Assembly: GCA_002863155.1 (NCBI GenBank)
Contig: PKED01000051.1
Location: forward strand, 1-64,000
Origin: Sphingomonadaceae bacterium
GTDB lineage: Bacteria > Pseudomonadota > Alphaproteobacteria > Sphingomonadales > Sphingomonadaceae
Direction of reading: 5' to 3'
DNA: 64,000 nucleotides
The first letter of the stretch is position 1. Every line of letters begins with the position of its first letter. The translations under genes and the position numbers were made by a program. Positions 19,832-28,072 of this stretch are shown here, piece after piece. Under the pieces are notes generated by a model. That model did no database searches. It was given only the letters and a program-made list of their open reading frames with translations, and had not been told where the DNA came from.

Positions 19832-21316
19832 TCAGGCCCCGCCCAGCGCCCTGGCCCGGCGGCGCTGGACGCTGCTGCCGATCCCGAGCGCCTCCCGATA
19901 TTTGGCGACCGTTCGCCGGGCGATGTCGAACCCCTTGGCCTTGAGCAGATCGACCAGCGTGTCGTCGGACAGGATCGCTGTGCCCTCGCCGGCGATCAGC
20001 GCCTTGATCGCCGCCTTCACCGCCTCGGCCGATACCGCATCGCCGCCGTCCGCCGACTGGATCGCCGAGGTGAAGAAATATTTGAGCTCATAGAGCCCGC
20101 GGTCGCAGCTCAGATATTTGTTGCTCGTCACGCGGCTGACGGTCGATTCGTGCATTTCGATCGCATCGGCGACCTGGCGCAGCGTGAGCGGGCGGAGATG
20201 GGCGACGCCGTGCAGGAAGAAGGCTTCCTGTTGCTTGACGATTTCGGTCGCGACCTTGACGATCGTGCGCTGGCGCTGGTCGAGCGCCTTCACCAGCCAG
20301 TTGGCGCTGGCGAGCATATCGCCGAGCCACGCCTTTGACGTCTTGTCCTGCGGCCCGGTGCTGAGCTCGGTGTAATAGCTGCGGTTGACGAGCAGGCGGG
20401 GCAGCGTGGCGGCGTTCATCTCGATCGCCCATCCGCCCTTGCGCCGCGCGACGAAGATGTCGGGAATCACCGGCTGCGACGGCTCGCCGCCATAGCGGCA
20501 GCCGGGCTTGGGATCGTAATTGCGCAGCTCGCGGATCATGTCCGCCATGTCTTCGTCGTCGACGCCGCACAGCCGCTTGAGCCGCGCCAGCTCGCCCCGC
20601 GCCAGCAGATCGAGATGATCGATCAGCTTGGCCATCGCCGGGTCGTAGCGATCGGCCTCCTTTGCCTGGAGCGCGAGGCATTCGGCAAGGTCGCGCGCGC
20701 CGACGCCGGTCGGGTCGAAGGTCTGGATGAGCGCCAGCACACCCTCCACCCGCGCGAGCGCCACGCCGAGGCGATTGGCGATATCGAGCAGCGGTACGCT
20801 CAGATAGCCGCACTCGTCGATCTGGTCGATCAGGTGCGCGGCGATGAAGGCATCGGCGCCGCTCACCACGGGGCCGGCCTGGGCCAGCAAATGATCGGCG
20901 AGGCTGACGCCGCTATCGGCAAGCGATTCGAAGTCCGGCGCGTCGAGCGCGACCGAACCGCCCGCGCCGTTCAGCCCGAGCGATCCGTCGATGCCCGCGC
21001 CGTCGCTGGCGCTGTCGTGATGAAAGGTCTCGGCGGCAAAATCGACGTCGAGCGCGGCCTCACCCGTATCGCCGACGCCCGACAACAGTTCGTCGGCGCT
21101 GGCCGGCTCGTCGCGCGCGGCCGGCGGTTCGGGCAATTCGGGCGTGCCGTCGTCTTCACCGCCGGTTTCGAGCAGCGGGTTGCGCTCGATCTCTTCGGCG
21201 ATGAACGTCTCGATCTCCAGGTTCGACAGCGCCAGCAGGCGGATCGCCTGCTGCAGCTGCGGCGTCATCACCAGCGATTGCGACTGGCGCAGGTCGAGGC
21301 GCGGGGCGAGGCTCAT
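19832..21316 (-). CDS. rpoN: RNA polymerase sigma-54 factor
   Basis: A 494-residue sigma-54. Region I is the Gln/Leu-rich N-terminus (MSLAPRLDLRQSQSLVMTPQLQQAIRLL in part), region II is the acidic linker (about 60-130), and the core-binding and helix-turn-helix domains follow. The C-terminal RpoN box ARRTVAKYRE is intact. It directs transcription from -24/-12 promoters with AAA+ activators; the glnK promoter at 52353 in this window is a likely target. It lies 27 bases downstream of lptB, the usual lptB-rpoN order. Confidence 0.97.
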   Translation of the reverse strand: MSLAPRLDLRQSQSLVMTPQLQQAIRLLALSNLEIETFIAEEIERNPLLETGGEDDGTPELPEPPAARDEPASADELLSGVGDTGEAALDVDFAAETFHHDSASDGAGIDGSLGLNGAGGSVALDAPDFESLADSGVSLADHLLAQAGPVVSGADAFIAAHLIDQIDECGYLSVPLLDIANRLGVALARVEGVLALIQTFDPTGVGARDLAECLALQAKEADRYDPAMAKLIDHLDLLARGELARLKRLCGVDDEDMADMIRELRNYDPKPGCRYGGEPSQPVIPDIFVARRKGGWAIEMNAATLPRLLVNRSYYTELSTGPQDKTSKAWLGDMLASANWLVKALDQRQRTIVKVATEIVKQQEAFFLHGVAHLRPLTLRQVADAIEMHESTVSRVTSNKYLSCDRGLYELKYFFTSAIQSADGGDAVSAEAVKAAIKALIAGEGTAILSDDTLVDLLKAKGFDIARRTVAKYREALGIGSSVQRRRARALGGA

Positions 21317-21343
21317 ACGAAGGGCGCGCCCTGAATCATGCCG

Positions 21344-22117
21344 TTACAGCGAAAAGCCCTCGCCCAGATACAGGCGGCGGACATTGGCATCGGCGACCAG
21401 GTCGTCGGGCGACCCGGTGAAAAGCACCCGCCCGTCATAGATGATATAGGCGCGGTCGACGATTTCGAGCGTTTCGCGGACGTTGTGATCGGTGATCAGA
21501 ACGCCGATGCCACGCTTCTTGAGCGCGATCACGAGATCGCGGATGTCGGCGATCGAGATCGGGTCGATCCCGGCAAATGGCTCGTCGAGCAGCATGATCG
21601 ACGGATCGGCCGCCAGCGCGCGCGCGATTTCCGCGCGGCGCCGCTCGCCCCCCGACAGCGCCATGGCGGGCGCATCGCGCAGCCGGGTGAGACCGAAATC
21701 GTCGAGCAGCTGGTCGAGCCGGGCCGCGCGCGCCGCGGCATCCGGCTCGGCGAGTTCGAGCACGCTCAGGATGTTCTTTTCGACCGACAGACCCCGGAAG
21801 ATCGACGTTTCCTGAGGCAGATAGCCCAGGCCAAGGATCGCGCGGCGATACATTGGCAGACCGGTGATATCGACACCGTCGAGCATGATCCGGCCGGTGT
21901 CGGGCTTCACCAGACCCATTACCGAATAGAAGCAGGTCGTCTTGCCCGCGCCATTGGGACCGAGCAGCCCGACCACTTCGCCATGCCCGACCGACACCGA
22001 TACGTCGGTCAGTACAGGCCGTTTGTCATAAGCCTTGGCGATCGACACCACCGCGAGACCGGCAGCGGCCGAGCCGGCATCGGCGATCGGGGCGGCAAGG
22101 CTGGTCACATCGTCCAT
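21344..22117 (-). CDS. lptB: Lipopolysaccharide export ABC transporter ATPase LptB
   Basis: A 257-residue cytoplasmic ATPase that powers extraction of LPS from the inner membrane with LptFG and hands it to LptC-LptA. Walker A is GPNGAGKTT, the signature LSGGERRR, Walker B MLLDEPFAGID, plus a switch His region (ITDHNVRETL). An N-terminal extension of about 20 residues precedes the ABC fold. It lies in the lptC-lptA-lptB-rpoN block. Confidence 0.97.
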   Translation of the reverse strand: MDDVTSLAAPIADAGSAAAGLAVVSIAKAYDKRPVLTDVSVSVGHGEVVGLLGPNGAGKTTCFYSVMGLVKPDTGRIMLDGVDITGLPMYRRAILGLGYLPQETSIFRGLSVEKNILSVLELAEPDAAARAARLDQLLDDFGLTRLRDAPAMALSGGERRRAEIARALAADPSIMLLDEPFAGIDPISIADIRDLVIALKKRGIGVLITDHNVRETLEIVDRAYIIYDGRVLFTGSPDDLVADANVRRLYLGEGFSL

Positions 22118-22201
22118 CGTCGGTCCATCTGTGGCGTGGAATGGTTAATCGATCCTGACCCGCGTTCGGCTGGCAGGATTCATGCATAGCGCCTGACCGC
22201 C

Positions 22202-22223
22202 GCCTTTTGCCCGAACAAAAGGC
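22202..22223. repeat. Intergenic hairpin between lptA and lptB
   Basis: Perfect 8-bp arms GCCTTTTG (22202-22209) and CAAAAGGC (22216-22223) enclose a 6-base loop in the 146-base lptA-lptB gap. The long gap suggests lptB-rpoN may have its own promoter and that this hairpin attenuates or ends the lptC-lptA message. No T-run follows on the minus strand. Confidence 0.45.
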
Positions 22224-22263
22224 CTGTGGGAAGCGAAGGATATGGCCGCTGCCCGCGCGGGCG

Positions 22264-22803
22264 CTACTTGTCGTCGCGCTTGGGGACCGAGAAGCGCCCA
22301 GTGACACGGCCACCCGGCGCCGCCTCGGTCGAGCCCGGCGCGCCGCCCGTTGCCGCACCGTCGATCGTCGCACGGTTGGTGTCGAGGTTGAAGGTCAGAC
22401 GACCGCCATTGACGACATTGCCGTTGCTCTGCCGGAGCGAAACGCCCCCGATCATCGTCACCACACGGCGATTGAGGTCGTAAATGGCATATTGGCTGCG
22501 CGCGGTCTGATCCGGACGGGTCAGCGTGACGCCGCCCGAGGCATCGACCCGCGACGCCTGCGGCGATCCGCCGCCGAAAATGTCGCCGCTATAGGCAATC
22601 GTCATCCGCGACGCGGCGAGCGTCATCTCGCTCTGGCGGACGACGACATCGCCCGACAGCACCACGCGCTTGGCGCGATCGTCGAACTCCTGGTGCGCCG
22701 CAGAAAAATCGATCGGTGCCGAGGAATCGTGCCGCGACTGCGCGCTTCCCGCCGTGGTCAGTCCGGCTAGCAGCAACAGGGGCAGAGTCACGAGCGGTCG
22801 CAT
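22264..22803 (-). CDS. lptA: LptA/OstA family LPS transport protein
   Basis: A 179-residue periplasmic protein with a signal peptide (LVTLPLLLLAGLTTAGSAQS). The OstA-type beta-jellyroll repeats are visible in AKRVVLSGDVVVRQSEMTLAASRM and DASGGVTLTRPDQTARSQYAIYDLNRRVVTMIGGV. It forms the periplasmic bridge that carries LPS from LptC to LptD. It is 5 bases downstream of lptC. Confidence 0.92.
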   Translation of the reverse strand: MRPLVTLPLLLLAGLTTAGSAQSRHDSSAPIDFSAAHQEFDDRAKRVVLSGDVVVRQSEMTLAASRMTIAYSGDIFGGGSPQASRVDASGGVTLTRPDQTARSQYAIYDLNRRVVTMIGGVSLRQSNGNVVNGGRLTFNLDTNRATIDGAATGGAPGSTEAAPGGRVTGRFSVPKRDDK

Positions 22804-22808
22804 GCGCG

Positions 22809-23447
22809 CTATCTCGTCCTTCGCGCGGCGATCCGCAAGTGCGTGTTGCCATCCAATCGCACGATCCGGCGGTCGAGATCGGCGGTCATGCGGTCTGCGC
22901 TGAACACGCCCTGGGGCAGCGTGCCCGTCACCGGCGTATCGCTGCGCAGCTCGCGCGCCTTTAGATCGATGACCGCGCTGCTGGCCGTCAGGTTGTAGCC
23001 GTCGGCGGCGCGGAAGCGGACGTCGCTGTCGATCTCGACCTGCTCGCGCTTCATGTCGTAGCGGCCGCGCTCGGCACTGAGCGTCGCGGGGCCGTCGGCG
23101 AGCCCGATCTGTGCGGCCAGCCCGCTCAGCTGCACCACCGGCTCGGCGGAACTGCGCTGGACCGCCGAATCGGCGCTGATCGAAAAGGCGCGGCCCAATT
23201 GGTCGGAACCGCGATACATGGCCGACTGGATGCGCAGCCGCTCGGTCGCCACCTCGACCTTGTTCTTGTCGAGCAGGAAGCTCACATCGCCCCCACCCTG
23301 CAGCGGCATGAACACCAGGAAGGCGGCGAGCACACCGATCAGCACGGGCAGGATGAAACGCGAAAACGCGACCACCCGGTCGTGGCTGCTCCCCGGCGCC
23401 GCCCAGCGTTGCCGTTCGGAGCGGACCCGGGCGGCAACCTCAGACAT
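22809..23447 (-). CDS. lptC: LPS export ABC transporter periplasmic protein LptC
   Basis: A 212-residue protein with one N-terminal membrane anchor (FILPVLIGVLAAFLVFMPL) followed by a periplasmic OstA-like fold (DKNKVEVATERLRIQSAMY, LSAERGRYDMKREQVEIDSDVRFRAADGY). It takes LPS from LptBFG and passes it to LptA. The start ATG at 23447 lies inside the end of rnd: the two genes overlap by 8 bases, suggesting coupled translation. An open longer reading inside rnd is not coding. Confidence 0.9.
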   Translation of the reverse strand: MSEVAARVRSERQRWAAPGSSHDRVVAFSRFILPVLIGVLAAFLVFMPLQGGGDVSFLLDKNKVEVATERLRIQSAMYRGSDQLGRAFSISADSAVQRSSAEPVVQLSGLAAQIGLADGPATLSAERGRYDMKREQVEIDSDVRFRAADGYNLTASSAVIDLKARELRSDTPVTGTLPQGVFSADRMTADLDRRIVRLDGNTHLRIAARRTR

Positions 23448-24060
23448 GCGCGAAGATGTCGATTTCGGGCCATCCGGCCAGGTCGAGCTCGGCCCGGGCC
23501 GGCAGGAAATCGAAGCAGGCCTGGGCCAGCGCGGTCCGCCCCTCGCGCGCAAGGCGCCGGTCGAGTTCGTCGCGCAGCGCGTGGAGGAAACGCACGTCGG
23601 ATGCCGCATAGTCCTTCTGCGCATCGGACAGGTCGGGGCCGCCCCAATCGGACGATTGCTGCACCTTGGACAGTTCCTGGCCCAGCAGCTCGCGCACCAG
23701 TTCCTTCAGCCCGTGGCGGTCGGTATAGGTGCGCACCAGCCGCGACGCGATCTTGGTGCAATAGACCGGCGTGGCCGTCACATGCAGATAATGCCGGATC
23801 GCCGCGAGATCGAACCGGGCGAAGTGGAACAGCTTCACCCGGGCAGGATCACCGAGCACCGCCCGCAGATGCGGTGCGGCATAGTCGCTGCCCGGCGCGA
23901 ACCGGACAAGATGTTCGTCGCCGCGCCCGTCGGAAAGCTGAACGACGCATAGCCGGTCGCGCGGGGTGATCAGCCCCATCGTCTCGGTATCGACGGCGAT
24001 CGCCGCCCCGGGGGCGAAAACGTCGCCCGGCAGGTCTTCTTCGTGGAAATGAACGGTCAT
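23440..24060 (-). CDS. rnd: Ribonuclease D-type 3'-5' exonuclease
   Basis: A 206-residue protein with only the DEDDy exonuclease domain: AIAVDTETMGL (motif I), LFHFARFDLAAIRHYL (motif II) and QKDYAASDVRFLHAL (motif III with Tyr). The HRDC domains of E. coli RNase D are missing, which is the usual short alphaproteobacterial form. It would trim the 3' ends of stable RNAs. It leads the lptC-lptA-lptB block here, overlapping lptC by 8 bases. Confidence 0.92.
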   Translation of the reverse strand: MTVHFHEEDLPGDVFAPGAAIAVDTETMGLITPRDRLCVVQLSDGRGDEHLVRFAPGSDYAAPHLRAVLGDPARVKLFHFARFDLAAIRHYLHVTATPVYCTKIASRLVRTYTDRHGLKELVRELLGQELSKVQQSSDWGGPDLSDAQKDYAASDVRFLHALRDELDRRLAREGRTALAQACFDFLPARAELDLAGWPEIDIFAHV

Positions 24061-24416
24061 GTCCGGCGCGTAGCCGCTTGCGACGCGCGGCTCAATGGCG
24101 AACCGCCATTTCGCGAGTCGCCCACCGGACGGCAGGCGAACCCGCCCCAGGACCGCCTCGCCGTCGTAAAAAACCCGATAATTATCGCAAAAATGCAGGT
24201 GATTGTGGCGAAAACGCGAGGAAAGCGCGATTCAAGGCTCGCACAGCGCAGGGTATTTCCGCTATGTGCTCGGCGACGAATTTGTTCGCAGCGCAGGGGC
24301 TTTTGAGTTATGAAGCTGTGTGGCGCATGGCGATACAGCGTCCGAAGACCTGCGTTTGTCGTCCGAAGCCAGGGTTCTTGCATGTGTTACGGGCGGACCG
24401 GGAAGACGAACAGGGC
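24061..24416. other. 356-base intergenic region upstream of the cold-shock gene
   Basis: This gap holds the divergent promoters of rnd and the cold-shock gene. Bases 24165-24215 are A-rich, unusual for this GC-rich window. A possible plus-strand -35 TTGTTC lies at about 24280, but I cannot fix a -10 box. Most of the right half could be a long 5' untranslated leader, as cold-shock mRNAs often have. An in-frame ATG at 24327 would extend the cold-shock protein, but its codons look non-coding. Confidence 0.4.
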
Positions 24417-25190
24417 ATGAGTTTCGATAAAGGGCGCCGCGGTGATCGCGGCGGGCGAGGCAGGGACAAACGCGACGGCTTCGGCGACGGCGGCTTCGAT
24501 GGGGGCTTCGGCGGCGGTGACCGTTTTGGTGGCGGTGGTGACCGCTTCGGCGGCGGCGGCGATCGCTTTGGTGGCGGTGGCGACCGATTCGGCGGTGGTG
24601 GCGATCGCTTCGGTGGCGGTGGTGACCGCTTCGGCGGCGGCGGTTTCCGTGGCGGCGGCGGCGGCGGGCGCGGCATGCCGCCCCAGGTCGTCGGCGAAGG
24701 CACCGGCATCGTCAAATTCTTCAACGCGCAAAAGGGCTTCGGCTTCGTCGTGCGCGACGATGGCGGCGAGGATGTGTTCGTTCATATCAGCGCCGTCGAG
24801 CAGGCCGGGCTGACCGGGCTGGCCGAGGGGCAGCCGCTGGGCTTCACGCTCGTCGATCGCGGCGGGCGCATCTCGGCGACCGACCTCAAGATCGAGGGCG
24901 AGCCGATCGCCGTGCAGGAACGCGCGCCGCGCGATGCCGGACCGGGCGGTGCGGGCCCGCAGCGCCAGCTGACCGGCGAAAAAGCGACGGGCACGGTCAA
25001 GTTCTTCAACGCGATGAAGGGTTTTGGCTTCATCCAGCGCGACGACGGCCAGCCCGACGCGTTCGTGCATATCAGCGCGGTCGAACGCGCGGGCATGCCC
25101 ACGCTGAACGAAGGCGACCGGCTTCAGTTCGAGCTCGAAGTCGATCGGCGCGGCAAATATGCGGCGGTCAACCTGTCGGGCATCCAATAA
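24417..25190 (+). CDS. Double cold-shock-domain protein with Gly-rich GGDRFGG repeat tail
   Basis: A 257-residue predicted RNA/DNA-binding protein. Residues 1-90 are low-complexity Gly/Arg/Asp/Phe, with six tandem copies of GGDRFGG. Two cold-shock domains follow, each with the RNP motifs: GIVKFFNAQKGFGFVVRDD...DVFVHISAVE at about 100-165 and GTVKFFNAMKGFGFIQRDD...DAFVHISAVE at about 190-255. Cold-shock domains melt RNA structure. The RG/F-rich tail resembles RNA-chaperone tails and may promote self-association (inference). The start ATG at 24417 is preceded by GGAAGA about 10 bases upstream. A strong terminator follows. Confidence 0.9.
   Translation: MSFDKGRRGDRGGRGRDKRDGFGDGGFDGGFGGGDRFGGGGDRFGGGGDRFGGGGDRFGGGGDRFGGGGDRFGGGGFRGGGGGGRGMPPQVVGEGTGIVKFFNAQKGFGFVVRDDGGEDVFVHISAVEQAGLTGLAEGQPLGFTLVDRGGRISATDLKIEGEPIAVQERAPRDAGPGGAGPQRQLTGEKATGTVKFFNAMKGFGFIQRDDGQPDAFVHISAVERAGMPTLNEGDRLQFELEVDRRGKYAAVNLSGIQ
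24510..24636 (+). repeat. Imperfect 21-bp tandem coding repeat, six copies
   Basis: Six tandem 21-bp units encode GGDRFGG. They vary at synonymous positions (gaccgc/gatcgc, ttcggc/tttggt), so the peptide is conserved while the DNA drifts. The array lies in the N-terminal tail of the cold-shock protein. Confidence 0.85.
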
Positions 25191-25224
25191 CCGGCCATCC
25201 GGCAGGACACGCGAATGAGTCGAG

Positions 25225-25256
25225 GGGCCCGGTCAGCGATGCTGGCTGGGCCCTTT
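25225..25256 (+). terminator. Terminator of the cold-shock gene
   Basis: A 13-base arm starting GGGCCC (25225-25237) pairs with 25241-25253 (ending GGGCCC) around the triloop GAT, with one mismatch and one wobble, followed by TTT. It lies 35 bases after the cold-shock stop. Confidence 0.75.
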
Positions 25257-25307
25257 GCTTGCCCGCGGCCGCAGGCCACTATTCTCTCGCCAGCTCGGGG
25301 GCATCCG

Positions 25308-25856
25308 ATGACGCTGCACGACGTCCGCTTCTCGATCGCCACGACCGCCGACGTGCCGGTGCTTCACCGGCTGGTCGAGTCCGCCTATCGTGGCGCGGCG
25401 GCGCGGGGCGGCTGGACGCATGAGGCGGACCTGCTCGACGGCCAGCGGACCGATCCCGACGCGCTGATACAGTCGATCGCCGATCCCGACCATTGCATCC
25501 TGCTTGCCTGGCATGGACAGGCTCTTGTCGGCTGTGTCGAGATCAGCCGGGCGGCGCGCGACGGTGCCTATCTCGGCCTGTTGTCGGTCGCCCCCGCCGG
25601 TCAGGGGCTTGGCCTCGGCAAGCGGCTGATCGCGGCGGCCGAAGCCGAAGCGCAGCGCCGGTTCGCCGCCAGCCGGATCGAGATGACGGTGATCCGCCAG
25701 CGCGGCGAACTGATCGCCTTTTACGAGCGGCGCGGCTATCGGCTGACCGGCGAGACGCGCCCCTTTCCCTATGGCGACGCGCGTTTCGGCATTCCGCAGG
25801 TCGACGACCTGATCTTCGTCGTGCTCGAAAAGCCGCTCACGTCACCAGCCGTTTGA
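25308..25856 (+). CDS. GNAT family N-acetyltransferase
   Basis: A 182-residue acetyltransferase. The acetyl-CoA binding motif A is LGLLSVAPAGQGLGLGKRLIAAAEAEA, and the C-terminal IAFYERRGYRLTGETRPFPYG is the usual GNAT end. The acceptor is unknown; GNATs of this form may act on small amines or protein N-termini. The ATG at 25308 is used. Its last 20 bases overlap the 3' end of the convergent ligase gene. Confidence 0.87.
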   Translation: MTLHDVRFSIATTADVPVLHRLVESAYRGAAARGGWTHEADLLDGQRTDPDALIQSIADPDHCILLAWHGQALVGCVEISRAARDGAYLGLLSVAPAGQGLGLGKRLIAAAEAEAQRRFAASRIEMTVIRQRGELIAFYERRGYRLTGETRPFPYGDARFGIPQVDDLIFVVLEKPLTSPAV

Positions 25857-27426
25857 GCGCGGCGATCGTGTCCGCCTCGGCCGCCGGCTTGTCGGTGCGG
25901 ATCCGGGCGATCCGCGGAAAGCGCATCGCGACGCCTGACTTATGCCGCTTCGACAGGTGGATCGAATCGAACGCGATTTCGAGCACCAGCGTCTTGTCGA
26001 CTTCGCGCACCGGCCCGAACCGGCCGCTGGTATGGTTGCGCACGAACTTGTCGAGGAATTTGAGCTCGTCGTCGGTAATCCCCGAATAGGCCTTGCCGAC
26101 CGGCAGCAGCTCGCCCCCATCGGTCCAGCAGCCGAACGTATAGTCCGAATAGAAGGACGACCGGCGGCCATTGCCGCGCTGGGCGTACATCATCACGCAG
26201 TCGGCGGTGAACGGATCGCGCTTCCACTTATACCACAGCCCGGCGCGCCGCCCCGTGACATAGGGGGACGCGCGCTGCTTGAGCATCACGCCTTCGATCG
26301 CCGCATCGCGCGCGCCTGCCCGCAGCCGCTCCAACGTATCGAAATCGGGCGCATCGATCAGCGCGCTGAGGTCGAAACGGTCGCCCGGCAGGCGTTCGGC
26401 AAAGGCCTCGAGCCGCGCGCGGCGATCGCTCCAGCCCAGCGCGCGCAGATCGACCGCGCCGTCGAACAGAATGTCGTAAAGGCGCACAAATGCCGGCGCC
26501 TCGGCCAGCATCTTTGCCGACACCTGTTTGCGGCCGAGCCGCTGCTGGAGCGCATTGAAGCTCGCCGCCCCTTCATGGCCCAGATCGACCCCCTGCGCGT
26601 CGCCCTTCACCATCAGTTCGCCGTCGAGCACGCCGTCCTCGACAAAGGCGCCCGCCACGTCGGGGAAGCTGGCGGTGATGTCGTCGCCCGCGCGCGAATA
26701 GAGCCGCGTCTCGCCGCCGGCGCGCACCAGCTGCACCCGAATGCCATCCCATTTCCATTCGGCGGCATAATCATCGAGGCTGACGCGCAGATCCTCGAGC
26801 GGCTGGGCGAGCATGAAAGCGCGGAACAGCGGCAGGTCGGCAGTGTCGGGCGCCGCCGCCCGCCCTTCCGCCCAGTCGAACAGCGCGGCGTAAGGCGGCG
26901 CAAGGCCGTGCCAGAGTTCCTCGACGGTATCGACATCGACGCCGAATGCCTGGGCAAAGGCGGTCTTGGCGAGCCGTGCCGACACGCCGATCCGCAGCGC
27001 CCCGGTCGCCATCTTGAGCAGCGCGAAGCGTTCCTCCGCCGTCAGCCGGTCGAGCATCGCCGCGAGCGTCGCCGGCGCGTCCGAGCGCGAGACCCGCGCC
27101 AGCGTCGTCACCACCGCGTCGAGCGACAGCGGCGGCTGCGCCCCGGCCCCCTCGGGCGCAGGCCAGAGCAGCGCCACCGTCTCGGCACTGTCGCCGACAT
27201 AGTCGCGGCTCATCCGGTAGAGCACCGGGTCGACCCGCGCCTCGATCAGCGCGCGGATCACCGCAGGCTTCACCGCCGGCAGGTCGAGCGGGCCGGTAAG
27301 CGCGGCGATCGCCCAGCCGCGATCGGGATCGGGCGTCGCGCGCAGATAATCGGCGATCAGCTTCAGCTTCGCGTTGCGCGAGCGGGTGTAGATGAGCGAA
27401 TCGAGCAGGGTTGAAAAAGCGCGCAT
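25837..27426 (-). CDS. ATP-dependent DNA ligase (ligase-associated damage response type)
   Basis: A 529-residue ATP-dependent ligase. Residues 1-200 are the helical DNA-binding domain (AFSTLLDSLIYTRSRNAKLKLIADYL). The nucleotidyltransferase core has motif I EWKWDGIRVQL with the adenylated lysine K225, later motifs LDGELM and EGVMLK, and an OB-fold ending with DKTLVLEIAFDSIHLSKRHKSGVAMRFPRI. It seals nicks using ATP, in addition to the NAD ligase that every such bacterium has. It is the fourth member of the set with pdeM, the DEXH helicase and the MBL exonuclease, here 7-17 kb from its partners. Confidence 0.95.
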   Translation of the reverse strand: MRAFSTLLDSLIYTRSRNAKLKLIADYLRATPDPDRGWAIAALTGPLDLPAVKPAVIRALIEARVDPVLYRMSRDYVGDSAETVALLWPAPEGAGAQPPLSLDAVVTTLARVSRSDAPATLAAMLDRLTAEERFALLKMATGALRIGVSARLAKTAFAQAFGVDVDTVEELWHGLAPPYAALFDWAEGRAAAPDTADLPLFRAFMLAQPLEDLRVSLDDYAAEWKWDGIRVQLVRAGGETRLYSRAGDDITASFPDVAGAFVEDGVLDGELMVKGDAQGVDLGHEGAASFNALQQRLGRKQVSAKMLAEAPAFVRLYDILFDGAVDLRALGWSDRRARLEAFAERLPGDRFDLSALIDAPDFDTLERLRAGARDAAIEGVMLKQRASPYVTGRRAGLWYKWKRDPFTADCVMMYAQRGNGRRSSFYSDYTFGCWTDGGELLPVGKAYSGITDDELKFLDKFVRNHTSGRFGPVREVDKTLVLEIAFDSIHLSKRHKSGVAMRFPRIARIRTDKPAAEADTIAALKRLVT

Positions 27427-27466
27427 CAGCCGCTCAACGCCTTTCCCGCCAGATCGGCCCCCATCT

Positions 27467-28072
27467 TCAGGCCCGCGCGAAAAACAGCAGCATCACCAGC
27501 CGCCCGTCGTTCGGCCCGCGGCCGAAACCCGGCGCCGAATTGTGGAACAGCCAAGGGCTGAACAGCACCAGCCGGTTGAAGCGCATCGGCACCGTCATCG
27601 TCCGTTCCCAACGCGCAGGCTTCAGCGTGTCGCGGTTGACGACCTGCTCGACCAGATCGTTGACATCGGCAAAGCCCGATTGCGCCAGGCTAAGATCATC
27701 GGCGGGCACTCGCTCGAGCCCGGTCGGGCGGTGGCGGAAGAAGTCGGTGCCGCCGCGGGCATGTTCGGGCAGGCTGAGATAGAGGATGCCCGAATAGAAG
27801 CACGGGTCGATATGCACGCCGCTGGCGCCCTTGTCGCCGGCAAGCGTGAGGCGGCAATGACCATGGCTGGTCCCCGGCATCGGCGCGACGCGGGTGCCGA
27901 TGCGCGCCGCCACCGCCTCGTCGAGCCCCTTGATGGCGAGCGGCCGGTCCGACAGCAGGCCGGGATAATTGCCCGCCTTCGCCGCCGGATCATAACCAAG
28001 GTCGAGTGCGGCGGCGCGAACGCCGTGCGGATCGGCCAGCAAATCGTCGATGATCATCAGCGAGGGCAGCAT
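27467..28072 (-). CDS. DUF6445 family protein, 2-oxoglutarate/Fe(II) dioxygenase-like
   Basis: A 201-residue protein. The double-stranded beta-helix iron motif is suggested by GVHIDPCFYSGILYLSLPEH (H-x-D) and the later LVLFSPWLFHNSAPGFG (His, then Arg-rich tail GPNDGRLVMLLFF). This matches the DUF6445 group of 2OG-Fe(II) oxygenase-like proteins seen in sphingomonads. The substrate is unknown. The start is ATG 28072; an adjacent GTG would add one residue. It follows the ligase gene region on the same strand, 40 bases upstream of the ligase start. Confidence 0.75.
   Translation of the reverse strand: MLPSLMIIDDLLADPHGVRAAALDLGYDPAAKAGNYPGLLSDRPLAIKGLDEAVAARIGTRVAPMPGTSHGHCRLTLAGDKGASGVHIDPCFYSGILYLSLPEHARGGTDFFRHRPTGLERVPADDLSLAQSGFADVNDLVEQVVNRDTLKPARWERTMTVPMRFNRLVLFSPWLFHNSAPGFGRGPNDGRLVMLLFFARA

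Noticed and set aside
24510..24636. Tandem repeat that could be mistaken for a CRISPR or minisatellite
   Set aside because: Units are contiguous without spacers, in frame and encode GGDRFGG, so it is a coding repeat.
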